Assembly: GCA_945874895.1 (NCBI GenBank)
Contig: CAMCIC010000005.1
Coordinates: 1-64,000 of the forward strand
Reading direction: 5' to 3'
DNA from: Akkermansia muciniphila
GTDB lineage: Bacteria > Verrucomicrobiota > Verrucomicrobiia > Verrucomicrobiales > Akkermansiaceae
Length of the DNA: 64,000 nt
Shown here: positions 1-7,357 of the stretch, in pieces
How positions within the stretch are numbered: position 1 is the first letter of the stretch
How the letters are laid out: each line of letters starts with the position of its first letter
Notes under the pieces: model-generated
Seen by the model: only the letters and a program-made list of their open reading frames with translations
What the model was told of the DNA's origin: nothing
The model's database searches: none
Program-made: the position numbers and the translations under genes

Positions 1-65
1 CTTGCGCGCATCTTCTTTGTGTATTCGTCGGTGCTTTTTTCACTCATACTCATGGCTGGCGCCAT
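1..65 (-). CDS. 5' end of an unidentified gene, cut by window edge
   Basis: A short open frame starts at an ATG whose first base is 65 on the minus strand and runs off the left edge. A strong ribosome binding site (AAAGGAG) sits about 6 bases upstream. The visible N-terminus is MAPAMSMSEKSTDEYTKKMR, hydrophilic and without a signal peptide. The good ribosome binding site makes a real gene likely, but about 21 residues are too few to assign a family. A second in-frame Met at residue 5 could also be the start. Confidence 0.55.
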   Translation of the reverse strand, partial: MAPAMSMSEKSTDEYTKKMRA

Positions 66-144
66 GGTGTCTCCTTTTATGAGGCAACGGCACTCTCCCA
101 TTCGCTCTCAGTAATATTTTCGGTGTCCGCTTCAATGAGGCAAC
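66..144. repeat. Imperfect direct repeat of a gene leader
   Basis: Positions 66-88 and 122-144 match at 19 of 23 bases; both begin ggtgtc and end atgaggcaac. On the minus strand the first copy is exactly the 5' leader, including the Shine-Dalgarno sequence, of the gene starting at 65. In the second copy the Shine-Dalgarno core is degraded and no ATG follows. It may be a small duplication or a repeated regulatory site. The repeat is seen directly; any role is inferred. Confidence 0.5.
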
Positions 145-173
145 ACGCGCGATGAGAAGAAAGCGCTTTTTGA

Positions 174-201
174 TTGACGCTGAGGCGGCATTTGCTAGCA
201 T
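174..201 (+). promoter_or_regulatory. Putative sigma-70 type promoter of the PUR gene
   Basis: TTGACG (174-179) and TAGCAT (196-201) are separated by 16 bases and lie about 30 bases upstream of the GTG start at 230. The match to consensus is 5/6 and 4/6. An AAGGAG ribosome binding site (217-222) lies 7 bases before the start codon. Assigned by eye only. Confidence 0.4.
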
Positions 202-229
202 GCTGACCTAACAAACAAGGAGTTTACAA

Positions 230-442
230 GTGGACAACGGATTGTTGCATACGGAAAAAATCATCGCGGACCGAAAAACGTTCTACATTGACCTCAAGGA
301 AAATTCACGAGGCATGGTGGTAAAAATCACCGAGGACGTCGGAGGCAATCGCGATACCATCATGGTTCCGGCGGAGATACTCGGAGATTTCATCCAAGCT
401 CTCCAAGACGTCAAAGCTACCGCCAGCCAACATGCGGATTGA
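230..442 (+). CDS. PUR-family small DNA/RNA-binding protein
   Basis: This 70-residue protein matches the bacterial PUR-alpha-like fold seen in spirochaetes and Verrucomicrobia (Borrelia BpuR type). The strand-forming stretch FYIDLKENSRGMVVKITE and the ending with the DTIMVP and DFIQALQ motifs are typical of a single PUR repeat, which binds single-stranded nucleic acid and dimerises. The start is GTG at 230, supported by AAGGAG 7 bases upstream and a plausible promoter at 174-201. It is monocistronic or the first gene before the PIN-TRAM gene, with a 39-base gap. The likely role is nucleoid-associated or RNA-binding regulation; the targets cannot be told from sequence. Confidence 0.85.
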   Translation: MDNGLLHTEKIIADRKTFYIDLKENSRGMVVKITEDVGGNRDTIMVPAEILGDFIQALQDVKATASQHAD

Positions 443-481
443 TCCGTTTTTGCGGCTAGGTCCGTCACTCCTCCACATTTC

Positions 482-1570
482 ATGAATACCCCCGCCTCTG
501 TTACAGTCGCAAGGCTCACCTACGTTTTGATCTGCGAACTGCTCGCCGTTGCGGTTTCACTGACTTTTTCCGATGCGCTCCCCCTTTGGTTGTCATTGGC
601 GGGAGGCTTATCAATCGCGGGATTTTTTATCCTGATCGAAAGCACCCTGAAGGGTTTCACTTTGCGCGGATTTTCCACTGCCACCTTTGGATTGGGCGTA
701 GGATTGTTTTGTGCGTGGCTCATCACCCGCGTGGATATTGCCGAACTGGTGGCCAACATGGTCAGGGAGAACGCGCCCGCACCCTCGGACGATCAGAGCA
801 TCGAACGACGTTTCATCATCAATGAGAGGGCGGACGCCATTCGTCTTGCCATCAACGTTTCGCTCTACTCGAGTCTAGGGTTTCTCGGTGCGGCCATCGC
901 CCTGCGCAGCAATCGCGATGATTTCGCATTCATCATTCCCTTTGTGCGCTTCCGTCAAGAAGGGTCCCAGGGGCGACCTGTGGTATTGGATGCCGATGCG
1001 GTCATGGATAGCCGCGTCATCAATATCGCCAAGGCAGGATTCCTTGGCGGTCGCATGATCGTGCCAAGCTTCGTTTTACAAGAAATCCAGCAACTGGCCG
1101 CGGCAACGAACGTCACGCACCGCCTGCGTGGAGAACGAGGGGTGGAGATCCTAGCAAAGATGAAAAACGATGGAAATACGCAGGTGTCCATTCACGAGGC
1201 AGGACCACTTTCCGACGACGCCCCCCACCACACGCGAATGATCGAAGTCGCCCGCATCGTCGATGGCCGGATTCTTACCAACGATGAGACCTTGGCGAAG
1301 ATCGCGCGTTTGCAGGGAGTTCTTGTTCTCAATTTGCACGAGTTGACCGATGCCTTGAAGCCCTCTATCGTCGTTGGCGAAAAGATTCGGTTGGCACTGG
1401 TTCGGCCGGGAAAAGACGAGCATCAGGCGGTGGGCTATTTGAGCGATGGCACCATGATTGTCGTCAATCAGGCATTGTCACTGATCGGCACGACCCAGAC
1501 GGTGGACGTGATCAGCACCCTCCAGACCAACAATGGCATGATGGTGTTCGCCGAGTTGGCACCAAGTTGA
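482..1570 (+). CDS. PIN-TRAM domain membrane protein (YacL-like)
   Basis: A 362-residue protein with about four hydrophobic segments in the N-terminal 145 residues, then a PIN nuclease domain (about 165-295) and a C-terminal TRAM domain (about 298-358). PIN acidic positions are visible in LDADAVMDSR (169-178) and in LTNDETLAK (about 265). This order is that of Bacillus YacL-type proteins, membrane-anchored predicted ribonucleases. A region of about 20 residues rich in D and E separates the third and fourth membrane segments. Substrate unknown. The TRAM domain suggests RNA binding. The start ATG has no clear Shine-Dalgarno sequence. Confidence 0.85.
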   Translation: MNTPASVTVARLTYVLICELLAVAVSLTFSDALPLWLSLAGGLSIAGFFILIESTLKGFTLRGFSTATFGLGVGLFCAWLITRVDIAELVANMVRENAPAPSDDQSIERRFIINERADAIRLAINVSLYSSLGFLGAAIALRSNRDDFAFIIPFVRFRQEGSQGRPVVLDADAVMDSRVINIAKAGFLGGRMIVPSFVLQEIQQLAAATNVTHRLRGERGVEILAKMKNDGNTQVSIHEAGPLSDDAPHHTRMIEVARIVDGRILTNDETLAKIARLQGVLVLNLHELTDALKPSIVVGEKIRLALVRPGKDEHQAVGYLSDGTMIVVNQALSLIGTTQTVDVISTLQTNNGMMVFAELAPS

Positions 1571-1642
1571 GTCTAGGAAAAATCGCTCTTTTCGCGGCTA
1601 CTGGCTTGACTCCGTGATCCAATGCGGCCAACATGTGTCGCC

Positions 1643-2014
1643 ATGTTGTCTGACTATTTGCCCGTCTTCTTTCAAATGCTCATCGCGATCGGCTTTGCCG
1701 CAGTTGTGTTGTCCTTGAGTGTCGTGTTTGGCAAATCTGCTCGGACCAACCTGACCAAAGATAGTCCCTATGAGTGCGGCATGCTACCGATCGGCGATGG
1801 TGCGCCCCGTTTCTCCGTCAAATTTTATCTGGTAGCCATGTTGTTCGTGATATTCGACATCGAAGTGGTGTTCATGTATCCTTGGGCTGTGCAGTTTCGC
1901 GACATGGTTCAAGTCTCCGCGGTTCCCTTGCTCAGCATCGCAGGCTTCGCAGGAATCCTAGCCTTGGCGTATGTATACGCATTGAAAAAAGGTGCCTTGA
2001 ACTGGAAAAACTGA
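1643..2014 (+). CDS. nuoA: NADH-quinone oxidoreductase subunit A
   Basis: A small three-helix membrane subunit of complex I. The hallmark loop SPYECGMLPIGDGAPRFSVKFY between helices 1 and 2 and the FDIEVVFMYPWA motif in helix 2 are both present. I chose the internal ATG at 1643 (MLSDYLPVF), giving 123 residues, the usual NuoA length; an upstream ATG at 1622 would add seven residues. NuoA sits in the membrane arm beside the quinone channel and is normally the first gene of a nuoA-N operon. Here the next gene (trpA) is convergent and no other nuo gene lies in the window, so this subunit is encoded separately from the rest. Confidence 0.93.
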   Translation: MLSDYLPVFFQMLIAIGFAAVVLSLSVVFGKSARTNLTKDSPYECGMLPIGDGAPRFSVKFYLVAMLFVIFDIEVVFMYPWAVQFRDMVQVSAVPLLSIAGFAGILALAYVYALKKGALNWKN

Positions 2015-2031
2015 GTCACGGCCGCTGCCGC

Positions 2032-2832
2032 TCACACGGAGTGAACGGCATCAATCAATTCCTTCGCAAACCGCAGCACCGCGTCTACAGGTTTTGGGTC
2101 GTGAGCATGCAATTCGACTTGTTTCACGAGCGCAGATCCCACGATTACCCCATCAGCATGCTGGCCTACTTCCTTTGCTTGCTCGGCATTGGAAATGCCA
2201 AAACCCACGCACACGGGAACGCTCGCATGTTGTTTGAGAGAGGCTACCAAACTCCCTACATGAGCCGATGGTGCGCCATGTGCGCCGGTGACGCCGGTGC
2301 GAGATAGAGCGTAGATGAAACCCTCCGCTTGAGCGGCTAACATTTTGGCACGCGGTTCGGGAGTGTTCGGAGCGATCAGACGAATTCTCAACAAGTCCGG
2401 ATTGCCATCAAAATCATGGCTTTGTCCCGCCTCATCAGGCGGCAAATCCAACAACAGAATGCCATCGGCTCCCGCTGCTACGGCATCGATTTGGAACTGT
2501 TCAAACCCGTATGCAAAGATCGGATTCAAGTAGGTAAAAAGAACGATCGGAGTCTGATGAGTCTGGCGGAAGTCACGGATCAAATCCAAGACTCGCTTGG
2601 TGGTCATGCCTGCCTTGAGGGCGCGTTCAGCCGCCATTTGATTGACGACACCATCCGCAAGTGGATCGGAAAAAGGCAATCCCAGTTCCAGCACGTCAGC
2701 TCCGGCGTCGGCTAGGCCTTTCAGAATTTCCAAGGAGCGCTGGTAATCTGGATCGCCTGCTGCGACGTAAGCGACAAATGCTTTTTTCCCCTGCTGCCGG
2801 AGTGTTTCAAATGTTCGGGTGATTCGATTCAT
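2032..2832 (-). CDS. trpA: Tryptophan synthase alpha chain
   Basis: TIM-barrel enzyme that cleaves indole-3-glycerol phosphate to indole and glyceraldehyde-3-phosphate. The catalytic segment LELGLPFSDPLADG holds the essential Glu, and GADGILLLDLPPDEA holds the catalytic Asp. I chose the ATG at 2832 (MNRITRTFE), giving 266 residues, the usual family length; the open frame extends 30 codons further into fur without support. The start lies 8 bases after the fur stop, so the two are probably co-transcribed. trpB is not in the window, so trpA is separated from its partner gene or the trp genes are dispersed. Confidence 0.95.
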   Translation of the reverse strand: MNRITRTFETLRQQGKKAFVAYVAAGDPDYQRSLEILKGLADAGADVLELGLPFSDPLADGVVNQMAAERALKAGMTTKRVLDLIRDFRQTHQTPIVLFTYLNPIFAYGFEQFQIDAVAAGADGILLLDLPPDEAGQSHDFDGNPDLLRIRLIAPNTPEPRAKMLAAQAEGFIYALSRTGVTGAHGAPSAHVGSLVASLKQHASVPVCVGFGISNAEQAKEVGQHADGVIVGSALVKQVELHAHDPKPVDAVLRFAKELIDAVHSV

Positions 2833-2840
2833 GAAATGTA

Positions 2841-3335
2841 TTAGCGTTTTTTGATTCGTTTGCCAGACAAGCGAGTTGCCAGCAAGTTGGGACACATGCC
2901 TTTCAATCGCAACTGCTCGCAACCGGCCTCAATGTGGATGGATTGTCGGATGGGACGATAACCGAGTCTGCGCGTGATGCAATCATTGAGTAGATCGATG
3001 TGAGCATTCTCGAACTCCACTACCTTTCCACAGTCGACACACACCAAATGGTTGTGGGATGGTTTATCGAGAAAATTGGGATCGTAGGTTTTTTCCTCGG
3101 AGCCCAAATCGATCTCCCGCAGCAGTCCGGCTTCCACAAGAAGACTGATCGTGCGATACACCGTGGCCCGAGAGGCCCTCGAATCCGTTCGGTGAATCCG
3201 ATCAAAAAGTTCCTCGGCGGTAAAATGTTCATCCTTTGAAAAAATGAGACGAACGATCGAGTCGCGCTGCGTAGTGCGACGCAGCGAACGGCGTTTTACA
3301 AATTCATTGAAGCGCTCGAGAATCTCGTCTTCCAT
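2841..3335 (-). CDS. Fur family metal-responsive transcriptional regulator
   Basis: A 164-residue Fur/Zur/PerR-type repressor. It has an N-terminal winged helix (SRASRATVYRTISLLVEAGLL is the recognition region) and a C-terminal metal-binding dimerisation domain with HNHLVCVDCGKVVEFE, which contains the structural CxxC zinc pair. The second Cys pair of canonical Fur is altered: the two C-terminal cysteines (GCEQLRLKGMCP) are nine residues apart. Which metal or peroxide it senses cannot be decided. It is the first gene of a fur-trpA pair. The 73-base gap upstream holds its promoter, but I could not identify a Fur box with confidence. Confidence 0.9.
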   Translation of the reverse strand: MEDEILERFNEFVKRRSLRRTTQRDSIVRLIFSKDEHFTAEELFDRIHRTDSRASRATVYRTISLLVEAGLLREIDLGSEEKTYDPNFLDKPSHNHLVCVDCGKVVEFENAHIDLLNDCITRRLGYRPIRQSIHIEAGCEQLRLKGMCPNLLATRLSGKRIKKR

Positions 3336-3408
3336 TCCTCAGAGGCAGACTATGCCATGTCAGAGGGATGAAAAGAAAAAAGCGCTATCAGACGTGGATC
3401 GGAGGGAA

Positions 3409-4347
3409 TTACGGCGGGGATAGGGTCTGGGGAACCAACGCGGTCCGCACTTTGGGTGTGATATCACCATAGATGCCCACCAAAGCCATGCCGATCAGAC
3501 CCAGGAAGCCGCCAAATGCGCCTGTCATGGCCGTGCACATGCTAACGACAAAGGGAGTAAAAAACAGCAGACCCATCACTAGCCAGCTGGGTTTCACCTC
3601 GAACGCATGCACCACGAGTCGCATTCGTGATCGGGCCACGGCGAGCCCAAGAACCACATAGCAAAAGGTCGCGCTCAATCCGTTGAGGTTGAAAAAGATC
3701 GCAAACAGTGATGCATGCATCTTGTGAGTGACCATCGCGCAAAAAAAGAGAGCGACCACAGAGGAAAACAGGAACGAGCCCACGAACAACAGCACGATGC
3801 CGATGCGCGCGCCGATGTGACGGAACGATGATGCGCCGATGGCACCAGCCGAACAGACAGCAGCACAGCCCAGAACGGAAAGACCACACATCAGCTCCTG
3901 CAATAACTCGACACCTCCGATGAAATAACGGACCACGACGTAAGGCAGCAGAGAGATGAAGGAAAGCGCACAAATTCCCCAGAGAATGAAAAACTTGCCT
4001 TTCACTACCGCCCAACGGTCGAGTCGAGTCAGCAAGAGCAATTCATGATTTCCCTCGTCGAGCTCCTGCCCCATGAGGACAAGCCCCCCTAGGGGCATGG
4101 CCACACCGCAGACCAGCGACACGACAATCCAAAATGGTCCAGACGTAGCCAGCATCCACAAATTGAGAATACCAGGATATTCGTTACGGGCGACAGTTCC
4201 TGTCGAAAACTCCGTGGCCATGGCCGCAATCGCCAATGCATGGATGCCCAAAAATGGATAGACAAAACTAGCGCGACGCATCCCCTGCTGCAATTCCTTC
4301 ACTGTCATTGGATGCAGTCGATCCGGCAGTTCCTGCGCGACATTCAT
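3409..4347 (-). CDS. ABC-2 type permease-like integral membrane protein
   Basis: 312 residues with about six to eight hydrophobic segments and a hydrophilic N-terminus (TVKELQQGMRRASFVYPF) like that of ABC-2 family permeases. The loop LLLLTRLDRWAVVKGKF after the first helices also resembles the cytoplasmic coupling region of this family. No ATPase gene lies next to it, so a partner must be encoded elsewhere if it is a transporter. It lies alone between fur and uvrC, all on the minus strand. An internal Met at residue 14 is an alternative start. The family call is tentative. Confidence 0.6.
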   Translation of the reverse strand: MNVAQELPDRLHPMTVKELQQGMRRASFVYPFLGIHALAIAAMATEFSTGTVARNEYPGILNLWMLATSGPFWIVVSLVCGVAMPLGGLVLMGQELDEGNHELLLLTRLDRWAVVKGKFFILWGICALSFISLLPYVVVRYFIGGVELLQELMCGLSVLGCAAVCSAGAIGASSFRHIGARIGIVLLFVGSFLFSSVVALFFCAMVTHKMHASLFAIFFNLNGLSATFCYVVLGLAVARSRMRLVVHAFEVKPSWLVMGLLFFTPFVVSMCTAMTGAFGGFLGLIGMALVGIYGDITPKVRTALVPQTLSPP

Positions 4348-4424
4348 TACAGTCGATAGTTTGACGTGAATCGATTTTCTGGCAAGATCTCAATGGAAGA
4401 GAATGGATTTTTCCCGCGCGTCTC

Positions 4425-5984
4425 TCAACCGCCGCGATGAAGCCAGTCATGGAGTGATTGGGCGAAGGCTTGAGGAATGCCGCGACAACGAGAGATGAGT
4501 GCCACATCCGCCCTGCGCAGTTCTGCCACCGATCCGAACTGCTTCATCAGAATCAATTTCCGGCCCGCGGTCATCCCTGGGCAATCATCCAGCAAACTCT
4601 CGCGCATGCGACGCCGCAGCAACAGCGAATTGTATGAATTGGCGAAGCGGTGAGCTTCATCGCGGATGCGCTGCAATAATTTCAACGCTCCGCGGTCGTG
4701 AGGAATCACCAGTGGATCGCTTTCACCGGGGCGAAACACCTCTTCCCTCTGTTTCGCCAACCCGATGATGGGTAGCTCATGAAGCTGAAGCTGATGCAAT
4801 TCCGCGAGAGCACTGCTGAGTTGTCCTTTCCCCCCATCGACAATGACCAAATCCGGCAATAGAACCCTAGCCTTGCCCTCACGAGCGAGTCGCCGTTGAC
4901 TCTCCACCACGCTCTCCTGGCTTTGCTCCGCCGCATCTGGATTCGCCACGGAATTTTCCAAAAGAATGCGGGAATAACGGCGCCGCACCACCTCCGCCAT
5001 ACTGGCAAAGTCATCCTGCCCTTTCACCGTCCTGATGCGGTATCGGCGATAAGCTTGGTTGTCGGGCACACCATCCACGAACCGCACCATTGATGCCACA
5101 ATGTGAGTGGAAGAAACATTCGAAATATCGAAACATTCCATCACCCGCGGTGGTCCGGGCAAATCCAGCCAGTCTCCCAGCTCCGCAAGGTCCTCGCTGG
5201 GTTTTACAGTGGTGGGAAGTCCACGACCTCGCGAAAACTGTCGAGTAGGATTGAGTGTGAGCTCAAGGTTCTGGATCATATCGCGCAGCAACGCCGCGCG
5301 CTCGAAATGCATGGATTCTGCGGCCGATGTCATTTCCTCGCGCAACTCATCAAACATCTCACGTTTCCCCTTCCCTTCGAGCAAACGGCACACTTCATCG
5401 ACTCGAGTGCGATACGCCTCGCGAGAGATTCGCCCCACACAGGGTGCAGCGCAATTGCGGATCACATCGGCATGGCAGTGCCGGTAGTCCTGCTCTCCGG
5501 GTTCGAAGGCACGACATGTTCTCAAACCGAATTTGCGGTTGAGCCACTCGACGGAAGCCCGCAAAGCGGCAGAGTGAGCGAATGGACCAAAATAGCGGGC
5601 TTGATCGTCTTTTTTCAACCGTGTCATCACGAGACGCGGCCAAGGATCGAGCAGGTTGACCTTCACGAGGTAAAATCGCTTGTCATCACGAAAGCTCACA
5701 TTGTAGCGAGGCCGATAGTCCTTGATCAATTTGCCTTCTAGAATCAGTGATTCCTGTTCATTACGGACGACAAAAAACTCAAAGTCCCAGATGGCCTCGA
5801 TCAGTGCTCGGGTTTTGGCATCTGCCCTCGTTTTGCGGGATGCCATGAAATAGCTCGACATCCTTTTGCGCAGATCCTTGGCCTTTCCCACATAGATGAT
5901 GGAGCCGATTCGGTCCTTCATCAGGTAGACCCCCGGTTGGTGGGGAACATCCCGCAATTTGATTCTGAAATCCGCTTTCTCCAT
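4425..5984 (-). CDS. uvrC: Excinuclease ABC subunit C, short form
   Basis: Incision nuclease of nucleotide excision repair. In order: GIY-YIG nuclease (about 12-95, GVYLM...IIYVGKAKDLRKR); four cysteines spaced C-x12-C-x7-C-x3-C (about 158-182), matching the known UvrC iron-sulfur ligands; UVR helical motif (about 205-240); RNase H-like nuclease (ECFDIS, DLVIVDGGKGQL and RDEAHRFANSYN motifs); C-terminal helix-hairpin-helix (about 465-517). At 519 residues it is about 90 shorter than E. coli UvrC. The loss lies between the UVR motif and the RNase H domain, which are almost directly joined. Both nuclease centres look intact, so it is probably active. Confidence 0.95.
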   Translation of the reverse strand: MEKADFRIKLRDVPHQPGVYLMKDRIGSIIYVGKAKDLRKRMSSYFMASRKTRADAKTRALIEAIWDFEFFVVRNEQESLILEGKLIKDYRPRYNVSFRDDKRFYLVKVNLLDPWPRLVMTRLKKDDQARYFGPFAHSAALRASVEWLNRKFGLRTCRAFEPGEQDYRHCHADVIRNCAAPCVGRISREAYRTRVDEVCRLLEGKGKREMFDELREEMTSAAESMHFERAALLRDMIQNLELTLNPTRQFSRGRGLPTTVKPSEDLAELGDWLDLPGPPRVMECFDISNVSSTHIVASMVRFVDGVPDNQAYRRYRIRTVKGQDDFASMAEVVRRRYSRILLENSVANPDAAEQSQESVVESQRRLAREGKARVLLPDLVIVDGGKGQLSSALAELHQLQLHELPIIGLAKQREEVFRPGESDPLVIPHDRGALKLLQRIRDEAHRFANSYNSLLLRRRMRESLLDDCPGMTAGRKLILMKQFGSVAELRRADVALISRCRGIPQAFAQSLHDWLHRGG

Positions 5985-6053
5985 GCCTTACGCCCCGTTG
6001 CGCAAGTCTACGCGAATCGGACAAAATCACAAACGGAATCCCGCGATCTGTCA

Positions 6054-6081
6054 TTGCCCTTGGAAAAAAACATGATACAAT
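6054..6081 (+). promoter_or_regulatory. Putative promoter of the exbB operon
   Basis: TTGCCC (6054-6059) and TACAAT (6076-6081) are 16 bases apart. The expected transcription start, near 6088, lies only a few bases before the exbB ATG at 6092, which would give an almost leaderless transcript. No Shine-Dalgarno sequence is seen, which agrees. By-eye call. Confidence 0.4.
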
Positions 6082-6091
6082 TGTCACATAC

Positions 6092-6892
6092 ATGAACCTG
6101 AGTTTTCGAATTATCCTCTTTTGGGCCATGGCCTTGTTAGGCTCTGCGAATGCAGCGGAAAAAGCCGCCGATCAGACGAAAAACATCCGAGAACTCAATT
6201 TTTTGGATTTTTTCGTTCAAGGAGGCCCCGTAATGTATCCTCTTGCCTGCCTCTCAATCGTATCCGCCACCCTCTGCCTGCTGTATCTTTTCACCATCCG
6301 CCAAAACTCTGTGGTCTCGGACCGATTCATGGATGCGGCAGAGGCGATGATCCGCTCGCGAGACCTTCAGGGATTGACCGCTTTTTGCCGCAATCAGTCG
6401 GAATGCATGGCTCGCATTACACAGCGCGTCCTCGATTTCATCCTTGCCAACCCGAGCGTCACTCTTGCCGAAGTTCGTGAGATTACCGAATCAGAAGGTT
6501 CGCGACAGGCCAGCATTCTTAGCAGTCGCGTCAGCTATCTGAACGACATCGGCAACATCGCTCCCATGCTCGGCCTGCTCGGAACGGTGCTTGGCATGAT
6601 CGAGGCATTTCTTGATCTCTCGCAAGGCAACGAAGGCGTCAAACAAATGCAATTGTCTTCGGGGATCACGACGGCTCTGATCACAACGGCGGCGGGTCTT
6701 ATCATCGCCATTCCTAGCCTGCTTTCCTACGCATTTTTCCGGACCCGCACCCAACGCTACATCGGAGAACTGGAAGCTGCTTCAAGCCACCTCGTGGCTC
6801 TCTTGCAGACACTTACGGTGAGAAATCCAGCATCCGCCGCGGCAACCTTGCGCGGCAAGGATTCCCCAATCAACAACGGTCAGGAAAACTGA
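6092..6892 (+). CDS. exbB: MotA/TolQ/ExbB proton channel family protein
   Basis: 266 residues: a cleavable-looking signal or first helix (1-21), a TM segment near 48-68, a cytoplasmic domain, and two C-terminal helices with the family motifs IGNIAPMLGLLGTVLGMI (153-170) and GITTALITTAAGLIIAIPS (191-209). ExbB/TolQ proteins form the pentameric inner-membrane channel that uses proton motive force to drive ExbD/TolR. The next gene (19 bases on) is exbD, then a large TPR protein, so the three probably form one energised envelope complex. The signal-peptide extension before the first channel helix is commoner in environmental phyla than in E. coli ExbB. Whether it drives TonB-type uptake or a Tol-like role is open, since no tonB is in the window. 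Confidence 0.9.
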   Translation: MNLSFRIILFWAMALLGSANAAEKAADQTKNIRELNFLDFFVQGGPVMYPLACLSIVSATLCLLYLFTIRQNSVVSDRFMDAAEAMIRSRDLQGLTAFCRNQSECMARITQRVLDFILANPSVTLAEVREITESEGSRQASILSSRVSYLNDIGNIAPMLGLLGTVLGMIEAFLDLSQGNEGVKQMQLSSGITTALITTAAGLIIAIPSLLSYAFFRTRTQRYIGELEAASSHLVALLQTLTVRNPASAAATLRGKDSPINNGQEN

Positions 6893-6910
6893 TCCATCAT
6901 CGGAAAGACC

Positions 6911-7330
6911 ATGAAGTTTCAGAAAAAAGATTTGGAGCCTACCGTGTGTCAAATGGCACCCATGATCGATATCTTGTTTCTATTGTTGACCTTTTTTATC
7001 ATCACATGGCAATGGTCACGCTCGGAGACCGAGGTGGATGTATCGGTGCCCACCACAGCAGAAGGCGCAGATCCCATGCGGGTGCAGGGGGAAAAGATCA
7101 TCAATGTTCTTGCGGATGGAACCGTCGTCGTTGACAAAAATCCGCTGACTCAGGAGCAGTTGTTCGTGATCATGAAAAAATTGTCTGAGCTCTACAAAAA
7201 CCAGCCCATCCGTTTGCGGGCCGATGCCAAAACCGAGTATCAGCACGTCATCAATGTCATCTCCACCTGCACCAAAGCTGGCATCTGGAACATTTCCTTT
7301 GCCACGCAACGTCCCCAAGCATCGGAGTAA
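6911..7330 (+). CDS. exbD: ExbD/TolR biopolymer transport protein
   Basis: 139 residues with a short cytoplasmic N-terminus, a single TM helix (about 16-33, MAPMIDILFLLLTFFI) carrying the conserved proton-translocating Asp at 20, and a periplasmic domain with VDKNPLTQEQL and PIRLRADAKTEYQHVINVI, typical of the ExbD/TolR fold. It partners the upstream ExbB-type channel, 19 bases away, and is followed within 30 bases by the TPR gene. Complete by length and motif content. Confidence 0.92.
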   Translation: MKFQKKDLEPTVCQMAPMIDILFLLLTFFIITWQWSRSETEVDVSVPTTAEGADPMRVQGEKIINVLADGTVVVDKNPLTQEQLFVIMKKLSELYKNQPIRLRADAKTEYQHVINVISTCTKAGIWNISFATQRPQASE

Positions 7331-7357
7331 GCCCACTTGTTGTCACCCCACGCCTTC

